Assembly: GCA_035546295.1 (NCBI GenBank)
Contig: DATKBT010000067.1
Span: 29,649 to 93,648, forward strand
Origin: DATKBT01 sp035546295
Lineage (GTDB): Bacteria; Acidobacteriota; Thermoanaerobaculia; Multivoradales; Multivoraceae
Length of the DNA: 64,000 nucleotides
Direction: 5' to 3'
In this document: positions 34,806 to 43,563 of the stretch, piece after piece
How positions within the stretch are numbered: position 1 is the first letter of the stretch
How the letters are laid out: each line of letters starts with the position of its first letter
The notes under the pieces: generated by a model
The model's database searches: none
The model's input: the letters and a program-made list of their open reading frames with translations, nothing else
Told to the model about the DNA's origin: nothing
Program-made: the position numbers and the translations under genes

Positions 34806-37800
34806 TCACTGGAGAAGCCCCAGCGCCGACGCCTCGCGCACGACGTCGCGTGCGATGCGCGCCGCCGTGCGGCCGCCGTAGCCCCCATTCTCCACGATCA
34901 CGGCGAAAGCGATCTTGCGCCCACTCGAGCCATAGGGGGCGAAGCCCACGAACCAGGAGTGCGACGGCTGGCCGGCGACCTCGGCGGTGCCCGTCTTGCC
35001 CGCGATCGCTGGAGTCGCGTCGCGCAGCACGGCAGCTCCCGAGCCGACCGTGGCCACCTGTCGCATCGCGCGTGCCAACAGCTCGGCCTGCCCCTCGGAC
35101 AGAAGGCGCACCGGCGGCTCGCCATCGTCTCCGGCAATCACGTCATCGGCAATCACGTCGTCGGCGATCACATCGTCGGCGGCCACCCAGCGGCCGCGCG
35201 GCATCACCCCGCCGTTGGCGACCGTCGCCGCCACGCGCGCCATCTCGAACGGCGTCGCCACCACCTGTCCCTGACCGTACGCCGCCTGGGCAAGCGAGTC
35301 GGCGAGCGCCTCGACGGTGTTCGGCTTCGCCGTGTCGATGCCGAGCAGAGCGGCGGTCTCGAGGAGGCGCTCCGCCCCCACCCCGTACACCGCGAGCTGC
35401 GCGAAGTAGGCATTGCACGAGACCACGATGCCGCGCTCCAGCGACAGCTCGCCGTGGGGCTCGGTGTGCGTGGGATCGTCGCGCACCGGACGCCCCCAGC
35501 CGCGCACCGACTGGCCGACGCGCCCTCCGTCGAGCCGGCTGCACCGGTAGGTCTCCTCCGCCAGCTCGGAGTCCTTGCGCAGCGCCGCCATCGAGGTGAC
35601 CAGCTTGAAGGTCGAGCCCGGCGGGTAGAGCCCGTAGCGGGCCCGGTCGAGCGCCCAGGGCTCCCCCCCCTCGGCGGCCGGCGCCTCAGAGACGCCGCGC
35701 CAGGGGTAGCTGAGGCTCGCCAGCAGGTCGCCGCTCGCGGCGTCGAGGACCACGACGGCGGCGCGTTCCGCCCCCGCCTCGCGGAGCCGATCCGACAGAT
35801 GCGCCGCGGCGCGCTGCTGCAGGCGGGCGTCGATCGTCATGCGCACGGTGCGGTCGCGCTCTAGCAGCCGGCGCGTTGCGCGCCCCCGGCCGCGCACCAG
35901 CGGAACCAGCTCGCTCAGATCGCGGGCGCCGGTCGCGAGCGCCGGATCGGCGGCCACGTCGTCGAAACCCTGGAGCGTCCGCCCCTCGTCCCGCTCGATG
36001 AACGAGGTGTTGCTCGCCGCGAAACCCCGACGGGAATTGAGGTCGCCGAGCAGGTGGTCGGTGCGCCCGCCGAGCGGGTAGATCCGGTCCTGCGCGCGCG
36101 CCGGGTCCCGCTGGCGCAGCGCCAGATCGCCCACGTCGATGCCCATTTCGAGCAAGACCTCGCGGTAGGGCTCGAGCGCTGCCGGATCGCTGGTCGCCAG
36201 CGGAATGCCGTTGCGGTCGACGACGTCGCCGCGCGGGACCATCGCCGCCGCGCGCAGCAGGCGCGGGTTATAACGGAGCCGCCGCTCGCCGTCGGCGTGG
36301 ACCGTCAGCGTGCCGTGGACCATCGTCTCGTCCGCGCGCAGCACCTGGACCACCGCGATCTTTCCGATCAAGGCGAGCAGCAGAGCGACGAGCACGCCGG
36401 AGGCGACCGCGATCGCGGGCCGGAAACGGGCGACCGCGGGAGCCGAACCCGAGCCCGGGCCGACCGGGGCGGCGGCGGGATTCGCGACGGCGGGATTCGC
36501 GGCGGCAGGGCGGCTCGAGATGGCGAGCACCGCACCGGCGAGCAGGAGGTTGATCACCATCGCCGACTTCCCGTAGGAGAGGAAGGGCGTGACCACCCCC
36601 GAGAGCGGCAGCAGGCCGGTGACGCCGCCGGCGATCAACACCACCTGAAAGGCGAACAGGAGCGCGATGCCGAACCCCAGGAAGAGCTCGTAGACGTTGG
36701 CGGCGCGCCGGGCGGCGCGCAGGAAGCGGTGGAGCAGCACCGCGTAGAGACCGGCGACCGCGAGCAGCCCCAGGAAGCCGAGCTGCTCGCCGAGCGCGAT
36801 CAGCACCAGGTCGGTGTGGACCTCGGGAACGGCCTCCGGCAGGCCCCGCCCGGGGCCGGCGCCGAACAGCCCGCCGCTCGAGAGCGCCCACAGCGCGTGC
36901 GCGAGGTGGTCGCCGCCCGCGAAGCGGTTGTCCCAGGGGGAGAGCCACATGTCGATGCGCCCGGTCACGGTCCTCGGGATTCCGAGCTGATAGCCGATCC
37001 AGAACCCGGCCACCAGCAGCGCGAGCCCGCCGAGGGCGAGCCCGACGCGCCCTCTCGCCGTCGCGTACATCGCCAGGAACACGACTCCGAGCACGAGCGC
37101 CGGCCCCAGGTCGCGTTGGAGGAAGAAGAAGCCCAGCATCAGCGCCATCGCCACCAGCGGCGGCAGCAGGTACTCGAGCTTCGGCACGTCGACGAAGCGG
37201 CGCAACCGCTCGAACTGCGGCCGCTTCTCCTTGACCTCGCGCAGGAACTCCCAGCGGTCGGCGAAGTAGCTGGCGAAGAAGAGCACCAGCAGGAGCTTGA
37301 TCACGGGCACCGGCTGGGCGCCGAAGAGGTTGACCTTGGCGTCGCTGGTCCCCGGACCGGTGCCGAGCAGGATCAACGCGCTCGACAGCGCGACCGCAGC
37401 GAGCAGCGCAGTGAAGCCGACGCGCCGCAGCGGCAGCCGGCCGAGGTCGACGGTGCTCACCAGGGCCAGGAGCACCAGCCCGCCGAGCACCCCCTGGACG
37501 AACGGGCCGAGCAACAGCAGATCGCGCAGCGGATCGCGCACTCCCACCATCGCCAGCGCGCCGAGACCGCACAGCAGCGCGAGCCCCGGCAGGACGAGCT
37601 GGTCGCCGCCGAAGCCCCGCATGCGCCACAGCAGGTGGACGGCCGCAAAGCCGGCGGCGAGCGCGAGCAGCCACCCGCGCGCCGCGCTCCGGAAGCCGTC
37701 CGGCGAGCGGACGATCAACGAGGGCTTGAGCTCGCGCAGCTCGCCCGCAGCGAGCAGGGGCGCGGTGACCTCCGCCCCGTCGCCTTCGCCGGAGCCCGCC

Positions 37801-38261
37801 TCTGCGGCTGCGTGCAGGCGAGCGCGCAGCACCGGCGCCGAGGTCTCTCCGAGCTGCGCAGCGCTGACCCGCAGAGCTGCGAGCGCGCCGACGTTGGGGA
37901 GCTCGGAGGCGGCTGCACGCTCGAGGATCCGCTCCGCCACCCACCGGCGCTCCGCGGTGTCGGTGAAGCCGGTGAGCCGGTCGGCGAGGCGGGCGGCGGC
38001 GGCGGTGCCGTCTTCGCGGGCGCTCGACAGGTCGACGATCCGCCCCTGCTCGATCGCCGTCTCGACCTCGGCGAACGGCTCGGCGACCGCCCGCAGCACC
38101 GCCCAGGCGCCGAGCGCCAGCACCACCAGCGCACCGGCCAGGAACCGGGCCTCGCGCGCGCGGCGCTCGCGCACGTCGACCCGGCGCCGGGTGTGCCTGG
38201 CCGCCTCCACGGCCGCAGGCTGCAGCGGCGAGACTCTGGCCCGGCGCCGCGTCACTACCAT
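34806..38261 (-). CDS. FtsW/RodA glycosyltransferase fused to class B penicillin-binding protein
   Basis: 1151 residues from ATG 38261, overlapping the kinase stop by seven bases. Residues about 40-165 are an anchor helix plus a soluble helical region. Residues about 170-620 are the SEDS polytopic domain (LQRDLGPALVLGVVFLAMYATARG, then the GAGPGRGLPEAVPEVHTDLVLIALGEQLG segment is interrupted by other residues, and SGVVTPFLSYGKSAMV). The rest is a class B PBP: dimerisation region with PRGDVVDRNGIPLA, then transpeptidase motifs Ser883-x-x-Lys886 (GSTFK), Ser948-x-Asn950 (SCN) and Lys1089-Thr-Gly. SEDS and bPBP are normally two proteins forming one peptidoglycan synthase; here they are one chain. 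Confidence 0.93.
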   Translation of the reverse strand: MVVTRRRARVSPLQPAAVEAARHTRRRVDVRERRAREARFLAGALVVLALGAWAVLRAVAEPFAEVETAIEQGRIVDLSSAREDGTAAAARLADRLTGFTDTAERRWVAERILERAAASELPNVGALAALRVSAAQLGETSAPVLRARLHAAAEAGSGEGDGAEVTAPLLAAGELRELKPSLIVRSPDGFRSAARGWLLALAAGFAAVHLLWRMRGFGGDQLVLPGLALLCGLGALAMVGVRDPLRDLLLLGPFVQGVLGGLVLLALVSTVDLGRLPLRRVGFTALLAAVALSSALILLGTGPGTSDAKVNLFGAQPVPVIKLLLVLFFASYFADRWEFLREVKEKRPQFERLRRFVDVPKLEYLLPPLVAMALMLGFFFLQRDLGPALVLGVVFLAMYATARGRVGLALGGLALLVAGFWIGYQLGIPRTVTGRIDMWLSPWDNRFAGGDHLAHALWALSSGGLFGAGPGRGLPEAVPEVHTDLVLIALGEQLGFLGLLAVAGLYAVLLHRFLRAARRAANVYELFLGFGIALLFAFQVVLIAGGVTGLLPLSGVVTPFLSYGKSAMVINLLLAGAVLAISSRPAAANPAVANPAAAPVGPGSGSAPAVARFRPAIAVASGVLVALLLALIGKIAVVQVLRADETMVHGTLTVHADGERRLRYNPRLLRAAAMVPRGDVVDRNGIPLATSDPAALEPYREVLLEMGIDVGDLALRQRDPARAQDRIYPLGGRTDHLLGDLNSRRGFAASNTSFIERDEGRTLQGFDDVAADPALATGARDLSELVPLVRGRGRATRRLLERDRTVRMTIDARLQQRAAAHLSDRLREAGAERAAVVVLDAASGDLLASLSYPWRGVSEAPAAEGGEPWALDRARYGLYPPGSTFKLVTSMAALRKDSELAEETYRCSRLDGGRVGQSVRGWGRPVRDDPTHTEPHGELSLERGIVVSCNAYFAQLAVYGVGAERLLETAALLGIDTAKPNTVEALADSLAQAAYGQGQVVATPFEMARVAATVANGGVMPRGRWVAADDVIADDVIADDVIAGDDGEPPVRLLSEGQAELLARAMRQVATVGSGAAVLRDATPAIAGKTGTAEVAGQPSHSWFVGFAPYGSSGRKIAFAVIVENGGYGGRTAARIARDVVREASALGLLQ
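35133..35177 (-). repeat. Three in-frame 15-nt repeats in the PBP domain
   Basis: Units 35133-35147, 35148-35162 and 35163-35177 encode DDVIA three times in a loop between the SxN and KTG motifs of the transpeptidase. An acidic insertion in this place is unusual; copy number may vary between strains. Confidence 0.75.
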
Positions 38262-40480
38262 CGCCGCAGCTCCCGGAGTCGTTCGCGGATCTCCTGGAGG
38301 CGGCGCACCGCCTCGCCGCGGTTCTCGCGGGCGTTGCCGAAGGACAGGATCTGGTCGTAGCCGTTGACGGCGGTCTCGAGGTGGGTGCGCGCGTCGTAGA
38401 GGAGCTGCTCCTCGGCCCGCTCGCCGGTGACCTCGGCGGCCTCCGCCTGGAGCTGCGAGCCGAAGCGCAGGTTGGCGTCGGCGAGCTGTGCCAGCTCGCG
38501 CCGCCCCCACGGCATGTCGCGCGCCCGCGCGCCCCCCAGCGCCTCGAGCAGTCGCTCGAGGTCGAACCGCTCGTAGGCGTAGATCCGGGCGAGGCCGAGG
38601 AAGGGATCCGGCCAGGCCGGGTCGAGCGCCGCCGCCTGCTCGAAGGCGAACTCCGCATCGTTCCAGCGCCGTCCCGCCTCCTCGCGATCACGGTCGCGCA
38701 GCGACTTCGCCTCGATGCGGTCGACGTGCCCCTGGGTGTAGTAGAGCCGGGCTCGCGTGCGGTCGTCGCGCAGACCGAGGTCCATGGCGGCGCCGAGCGC
38801 GCGGTTCGCGTCCTCCCAGTCGGTCAGGCGCGGCGCCGAGGTGTCCTCGCGGAAGGCGTAGATCACGCGCTCGGAAGACTCCGAGAGCGCCTCGCGAAGC
38901 GCCCGGCGCGAGGAGCCCAGGCCGAGGTCGAAAGGGATCAGCGCCGCGGCGGCCCGGTACTTCTGGTACGCGCCCCAGACGTCGGGATTGGCGTCGGCCG
39001 CGAGATCGGAGGCGACCTCGCGTCCGGAGCCGAGCGAGCAGGTCTCGAGCAGGACGAGGGTTGCCGCCGCCATCGTCAGGCGGCGACGGTGACGTTTGGC
39101 GAGCCCGCGCGCCCAGGTCCGCGCACGCCCGCGCAGTGAGCGATCGACGGCCGGCAGCGGCGGCGGGATGGTGCGCCGGGTCGGGGCAGGCGAATCGGCA
39201 GCGAACGCCGGCGGAGCCGGCGGCGAAGAATCGTGCCGTGGGCGAGCCGAGGCGGACGCCGGTGGAGGCGCCAGCGTCCGGCGAGTGGCGTCGCTGGCCG
39301 GGGCGAGCGTGCGATGGGTCTCCGGGGTCGCCGCCCAGCGCGACCGGGCGGCGGGCGGAGCGGGCGGTGGAGCGACCGTCCTGCGAGTCGCCAGCGGGTC
39401 GCCGGCGGCGAGCCTGCCGACTCGCGCGGTGGGACGCTCCGACTCGGGCAACTCGGCCCCGGGAGAAAGAGCGTCCGCAGTCGAAGCCGGGACCGCCTCG
39501 CCGGTCGCCCCGACCGCGCCTGCCATCGTCTCCTCGGCGAGATCCCCGGGTGCCTCGGCGTCCTCGGCGTCCTTGGTGTCTTCGGTGTCTTCGGTGTCTT
39601 CGGTGTCCTCGGTGCGCTCCGCTGCGAGCTCCGCGGCCGCCTCGTCGAGCGCCGCCGACAGCTCGTCGGCCGAGGCGTAGCGCCACTCGCTCTCGTAGGC
39701 GAGGCAGGTCTCGACGATGCCGCGCAGGGGCGCCGGACAGTCGGCGGGGAGCGGCAAGGGAGGATGGCGGAGGATCGCCCGCTCGAGCTCCTCGGGGGTC
39801 TCGCCGGCATAGGGGGACTGGCCGCTCACCATCCGATAGAGGACGATGCCGACCGCCCACAGGTCGGACGCCTCGTTGACCAGCCCCGAGCGCAGACGCT
39901 CCGGAGGCGTGTAGGGGTAGGTGCCGAAGACGTTGCGCGTCGCCTTGCGGGTCAGGGAAAGGTGTTTGGCAACGCCGAAGTCGAGGAGGCGAACCCGATC
40001 CCCCGGCTCGACCCGGATGTTCTCGGGCTTGAGGTCGCCGTGGATGATCCGGGTCACCGTCTTGCCGTCGATCTCGGTCGAGAAGCCGTGGAGCACCTCG
40101 AGCACCTCGCAGAGCTGGCGAGCGATCGACACCGCCCGCCGCGGCCCCAGCCGGCCGCCGAGATCGTGGAGTAGGTGCGCGAGATCCTGCCCGACCACGT
40201 GCTCCATGGCCACGTAGAAGCAGCCCTCGAGGTCTCCGTACTCGTGGACCGCCGCGACCTGCGGCGCCTCGAGGCTGACCCGCCGCTGCAGCTCGGCGCC
40301 GTGGCGCTCCGCCTCGAGCGCGTCGGGGTCGGTCCCCTGGAGACGGACCAGCTTGAGGGCGACCTCGCGCTCGTGCTCGGGGTCCCACGCCAGGTGCACG
40401 TCGCCGGTGGCGCCGCGCCCCAGAAAATCCCTCAGCTCGAAGCGGCCGACCCTTCGCTGAGGCCACGCCTCGACGGTCAC
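38255..40480 (-). CDS. Membrane Ser/Thr protein kinase with TPR-like extracytoplasmic domain (PknB-like)
   Basis: 741 residues from GTG 40480, overlapping the phosphatase stop by four bases. The kinase domain (about 13-280) has Lys43 (VALKLV), catalytic Asp149 and DFG at 167-169. The catalytic loop reads HGDLKPEN, so the Arg of the HRD motif is Gly. A Pro/Thr-rich linker (290-445) has an EDT repeat and four TRRT-V/L/I-x-P type motifs around Thr368, 391, 402 and 437. One transmembrane helix (about 468-484) leads to an extracytoplasmic helical TPR-like domain. In PknB the outer domain is PASTA; here it is different, so it senses something else or binds protein. Confidence 0.92.
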   Translation of the reverse strand: MTVEAWPQRRVGRFELRDFLGRGATGDVHLAWDPEHEREVALKLVRLQGTDPDALEAERHGAELQRRVSLEAPQVAAVHEYGDLEGCFYVAMEHVVGQDLAHLLHDLGGRLGPRRAVSIARQLCEVLEVLHGFSTEIDGKTVTRIIHGDLKPENIRVEPGDRVRLLDFGVAKHLSLTRKATRNVFGTYPYTPPERLRSGLVNEASDLWAVGIVLYRMVSGQSPYAGETPEELERAILRHPPLPLPADCPAPLRGIVETCLAYESEWRYASADELSAALDEAAAELAAERTEDTEDTEDTEDTKDAEDAEAPGDLAEETMAGAVGATGEAVPASTADALSPGAELPESERPTARVGRLAAGDPLATRRTVAPPPAPPAARSRWAATPETHRTLAPASDATRRTLAPPPASASARPRHDSSPPAPPAFAADSPAPTRRTIPPPLPAVDRSLRGRARTWARGLAKRHRRRLTMAAATLVLLETCSLGSGREVASDLAADANPDVWGAYQKYRAAAALIPFDLGLGSSRRALREALSESSERVIYAFREDTSAPRLTDWEDANRALGAAMDLGLRDDRTRARLYYTQGHVDRIEAKSLRDRDREEAGRRWNDAEFAFEQAAALDPAWPDPFLGLARIYAYERFDLERLLEALGGARARDMPWGRRELAQLADANLRFGSQLQAEAAEVTGERAEEQLLYDARTHLETAVNGYDQILSFGNARENRGEAVRRLQEIRERLRELRRW
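39552..39614 (-). repeat. Seven 9-nt repeats in the kinase linker
   Basis: Seven consecutive 9-nt units encode EDT, EDT, EDT, EDT, KDA, EDA, EAP-like triplets in the acidic part of the linker just after the kinase domain. Slipped-strand copy change would alter linker length in frame. Confidence 0.7.
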
Positions 40481-42345
40481 GACTCCCCCCCGCTCCGCTC
40501 GGGAACGCTCGCCGCCGCATCCGGCGCGACCGGTGCGGTCGCCACGGTTCGCTCCGGCGCGTCGGGATCGAAGGCGTTCTGGGCCTCGATCGCCTCCGCC
40601 AGCACCGGGCCCGGCACCCGAACCGCGACGCCGGCGTTGTCGTGGAACTGGTTGCCGACGACGATCGGCAGCGCCTGGTCGCGGACCTCGAGCGCCGAGG
40701 CCCCGGCGGCTCCGGGCGTGCCGTTCGCGCGGACCAGGTTGTGGACGATCTTGGGAGCGGCCGCGCCCTCGACCAGCAGTGCGCGCCCCGGGTTGCCGTG
40801 GAGGTGGCTGTAGTGCAGGGACGAGCGGTCGCCGCCGCCGAAGCGGATCGCGGCCACCGCCGCCCCCTCGATCTCGACGTTCTCCACCTCGACGCTCGAA
40901 TCCAGCAGCAGGACGCCGACATCGAGCGAGCCGCCGTCGGTCCCCGAGATGCGAAAGCCTTCCAGCCGGGCGCCCGAGACTCCCACCGCGCGCACCGCCA
41001 CCATCTCGTCGAGGGTCGCCTCGCGCGTCGGCCGCAGGATCGCGGTTCCCGGCACCCTGCTGCGCAACGTCACGCCGTCCTGCAGCTCGAGGCGCTCGTC
41101 GTACGCGCCCGGGCCGACTTCGACGACGTGCCCCCAGCGCGCGGCCTCGAGCGCGGCCGCGATGGTCGTGAACCCCGACTCCGGCCCGACCTCGAGGATC
41201 CGCGCCTCGCGCGGGAGGACGCTGCGCCAGCGCGCCAAGTCGTCACGGCGCCAGACTGCGAGCGCCGCCAGCGCGACGATCAGCACGCCGGCCGCCGCGA
41301 GCACGACCCTCGAGCCGCCGAAGCGTCTGCCGCTCGCGCTGCGCGCGCGCCCCGAGCCGAAGGGCGAGGGGCGAGTCGGCGGCACCGCGACCGGCCCCGG
41401 CTCCGGCGGTGCGCTCGCCTGGGACGGCGGGCTGGCGACCGCCGCAGCACGCAGCCGGCGCTCGGCTCCCTCGCGCTGGGGGTCCGGCGCCGCGGAAGGG
41501 GTGGTCGAGACCGGGCGCAGCCTGCGCGTCGTCTCATCAGACGCCGCCCGCCGCGTTCGCGCCACCGCCAGCTCTCCGCCGAACCGCTCGCCCTCGACGA
41601 CCACCACCGACACGTTGTCCTTGCCGCCGGCCTGGTTGGCCAGCGTCACCAGCTCCTCGGCGGCTTCACGCGGCCTGCCCGCCAGCTCGCTCACCACGCG
41701 CAGGACGTCGGCGGATCGCACCTGGTCGCTCAACCCGTCGCTGCAAAGGACGAGCGCATCGTCTTCGCCGAACGGGATCTCGAAGACGTCGACGAAGCCA
41801 GGATCGTCCGGACGGTGCCAGGCGGTGCCGACGTCGCGGTAGATCTCGTTGCGCCGCGGATGGTTCATGGCCTCGAGCTCGGAGATCTCGCCCTCGTCCT
41901 CCATCTCGCCGACCGGGCTGTGGTCACGCGTGCACTTCTCGATCCGGCCCTCGGCGATCCGGTAGAGGCGGGTGTCGCCGACGTGGCCGACGACGACCCG
42001 ATCGCCGTCGATCACGGCGACCGTCAGCACGCACGCCATGCCTTCGAGCCGAGTGTCCTCGGCGGCGAGCTCGTAGACGCGGTTGTTGGCCAGCGCTACC
42101 GCCTCACGAACCTGCTGCTCGACCGTCCCCTCCTGGCGTCGCCCCAGCCGCTTCTCGAGCACTCCCGCCGCCTCGCGGGCCCCGGTCTCGCCGGCGACCG
42201 CGCCGCCCACCCCATCGATCACGGCGTAGACCCCGAGCTCGGGATCGCACAGCAGTCGATCCTCGTTGTGGCTGCGCAGCCTGCCGGTGTCGGTGCGTGC
42301 CGCGGCTCCGAGCTGCCTCGAATCGGGCCGCCGCGCCACGCTCAC
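40477..42345 (-). CDS. PP2C-type protein phosphatase with membrane anchor and beta-helix (PstP-like)
   Basis: 622 residues from GTG 42345, with GGAGGA just upstream and GTGA overlapping the stop of the 26-residue peptide gene. Residues about 10-252 are PP2C: HNED, VIDGVGG (Asp44), GHVGDTRLYR, CSDGLSDQV and GKDNVSVVVVE. One helix (346-365) crosses the membrane. The outer part (about 385-600) is a parallel beta-helix with short repeated turns (VEIEGAAVAAIRF, HNLVRANG, VGNQFHDNAG). It reverses the kinase encoded next and has the PstP layout, but PstP has no beta-helix. The outer domain may bind wall sugar. Confidence 0.92.
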   Translation of the reverse strand: MSVARRPDSRQLGAAARTDTGRLRSHNEDRLLCDPELGVYAVIDGVGGAVAGETGAREAAGVLEKRLGRRQEGTVEQQVREAVALANNRVYELAAEDTRLEGMACVLTVAVIDGDRVVVGHVGDTRLYRIAEGRIEKCTRDHSPVGEMEDEGEISELEAMNHPRRNEIYRDVGTAWHRPDDPGFVDVFEIPFGEDDALVLCSDGLSDQVRSADVLRVVSELAGRPREAAEELVTLANQAGGKDNVSVVVVEGERFGGELAVARTRRAASDETTRRLRPVSTTPSAAPDPQREGAERRLRAAAVASPPSQASAPPEPGPVAVPPTRPSPFGSGRARSASGRRFGGSRVVLAAAGVLIVALAALAVWRRDDLARWRSVLPREARILEVGPESGFTTIAAALEAARWGHVVEVGPGAYDERLELQDGVTLRSRVPGTAILRPTREATLDEMVAVRAVGVSGARLEGFRISGTDGGSLDVGVLLLDSSVEVENVEIEGAAVAAIRFGGGDRSSLHYSHLHGNPGRALLVEGAAAPKIVHNLVRANGTPGAAGASALEVRDQALPIVVGNQFHDNAGVAVRVPGPVLAEAIEAQNAFDPDAPERTVATAPVAPDAAASVPERSGGES

Positions 42346-42422
42346 CGCTCCTCCGTCCAGTCGATCCACACCAGCCGGCCGACCAGGACCAGGAACCCCA
42401 GCAGGAACAGCGTCGAGATCAT
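42342..42422 (-). CDS. 26-residue single-helix membrane peptide
   Basis: ATG 42422 to TGA 42342 gives MISTLFLLGFLVLVGRLVWI plus DWTEER. The gene overlaps the upstream FHA gene by four bases (ATGA) and the downstream phosphatase by four bases (GTGA), so it is translationally coupled on both sides and it fills the gap exactly. One hydrophobic helix, a Trp near the interface and an acidic/basic tail suggest a small membrane protein. Too short for routine gene finding. It may bind one of its partners. Confidence 0.7.
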   Translation of the reverse strand: MISTLFLLGFLVLVGRLVWIDWTEER

Positions 42423-43351
42423 CCCGCCTCCTGGCGGAAGGTCAGGGTGACCGCGCCCGCCAGCTCGATCCCCGAGCCGTCGCGCAGCTCCAGCTCTCCC
42501 GCCCTGGGCACGGCGCGCCCGTCGACCTTGGTCCCGAACTGACTCAGATCCTGGACGAAGTAACGCCCCGACGTGCTCTCGCAGCGGATGCGCGCATGCT
42601 TGCGCGAGACGTCCGGGACGGTGTCGAGCCTGAGGTCGACCCAGACGTCGACTGCGCCCCTGCCGACGAACGTCTCGTCCTTGTCGAGATCGAAGCGCTT
42701 CACCGCACCGCCGTCCACCTTGTACTCGAGGAAAGCGTGGCCAGGCGCCGCCGGCGGCACCGGTGCGGTCGGCGCCTCGTGGGCGGCGTACCCGCGAGCG
42801 GAGCCCGCGGCGCTCGCGGACGGCTGGGCGTCTAGAGCCTGGCGCACCCGCGAGCTCTCGCTGCGACCCAGACGGCGGGTGGTCGACACCGAGATGCGCT
42901 GGGTCGGATGACCGGCGGCGTAGCCGGCCTCTTCCTCGACCGCGAGCTCCGAGACGACCTCGATCTCGCCGGGCTCCAGCGACTCGTTGGGATCCTCCTG
43001 GAAACGGATGTGCCACTCGCCGGAGGCCGGCACGTGGCGCATCGGCGGCGTCGCGGCCTCCTCCGCCGGGATCCGCTCGGCGAGCTGGCGCGGCAACTTC
43101 CCCCTCACCCTCTGCGCCACCGGCGCCGCCTTGCGATTGAGGCTCTCGAGCTCGCGATCGAGGTAGGTCTTCGCCTCCGCCTCGATCTCGCGGAAGATCG
43201 TGCGCAGCCGGTCGTAGTCGTCGGCGTGAAGATAGACCTGGTAGAGGCTCGGCGCGAGGGTCTTGGTGAGCAGCGGCTCGAGCCCGTCACGCATGTTGTC
43301 GCCGATGGCGAAGATGATCTCGCGGGCGAGGTTGGGGCGCTGCACGCTCAT
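42419..43351 (-). CDS. FHA-domain protein 1 (FhaA-like)
   Basis: 310 residues from ATG 43351. The N-terminal 75 residues are helical (REIIFAIGDNMRDGLEPLLTKTLAPSLYQVYLHADDYDRLRTIF) and resemble the DUF3662 domain of FhaA. A long linker includes STTRRLGRSESSR, a likely phospho-target. The C-terminal FHA domain (about 215-305) has FVGRG, VSRKHARIR and FGTKVDG, the pThr-binding set. It opens the minus-strand operon FHA, peptide, PP2C, kinase, FtsW-PBP, as in actinobacteria where FhaA docks on PknB and controls MviN and wall synthesis. Confidence 0.9.
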   Translation of the reverse strand: MSVQRPNLAREIIFAIGDNMRDGLEPLLTKTLAPSLYQVYLHADDYDRLRTIFREIEAEAKTYLDRELESLNRKAAPVAQRVRGKLPRQLAERIPAEEAATPPMRHVPASGEWHIRFQEDPNESLEPGEIEVVSELAVEEEAGYAAGHPTQRISVSTTRRLGRSESSRVRQALDAQPSASAAGSARGYAAHEAPTAPVPPAAPGHAFLEYKVDGGAVKRFDLDKDETFVGRGAVDVWVDLRLDTVPDVSRKHARIRCESTSGRYFVQDLSQFGTKVDGRAVPRAGELELRDGSGIELAGAVTLTFRQEAG

Positions 43352-43563
43352 CGAGGGTTCGGATCGTTGCCGGGCTGCGGAGCGCAGGAAGGGCGCGCGG
43401 CCGAGGCCACTTCCATAGTACGCGCTCCCTCCGCGCGACGTTTCGCTGAAAGCTGCTGCGGTCTCGCGCGGGCGAGGAGAGCCAGCCGCCGAGAGCCAAG
43501 GGCTCTCGTGAGGCCGAGCTGCCGCTCATCGGCACTCTCGGAGATCGGACCCGTCGTGCTGGC

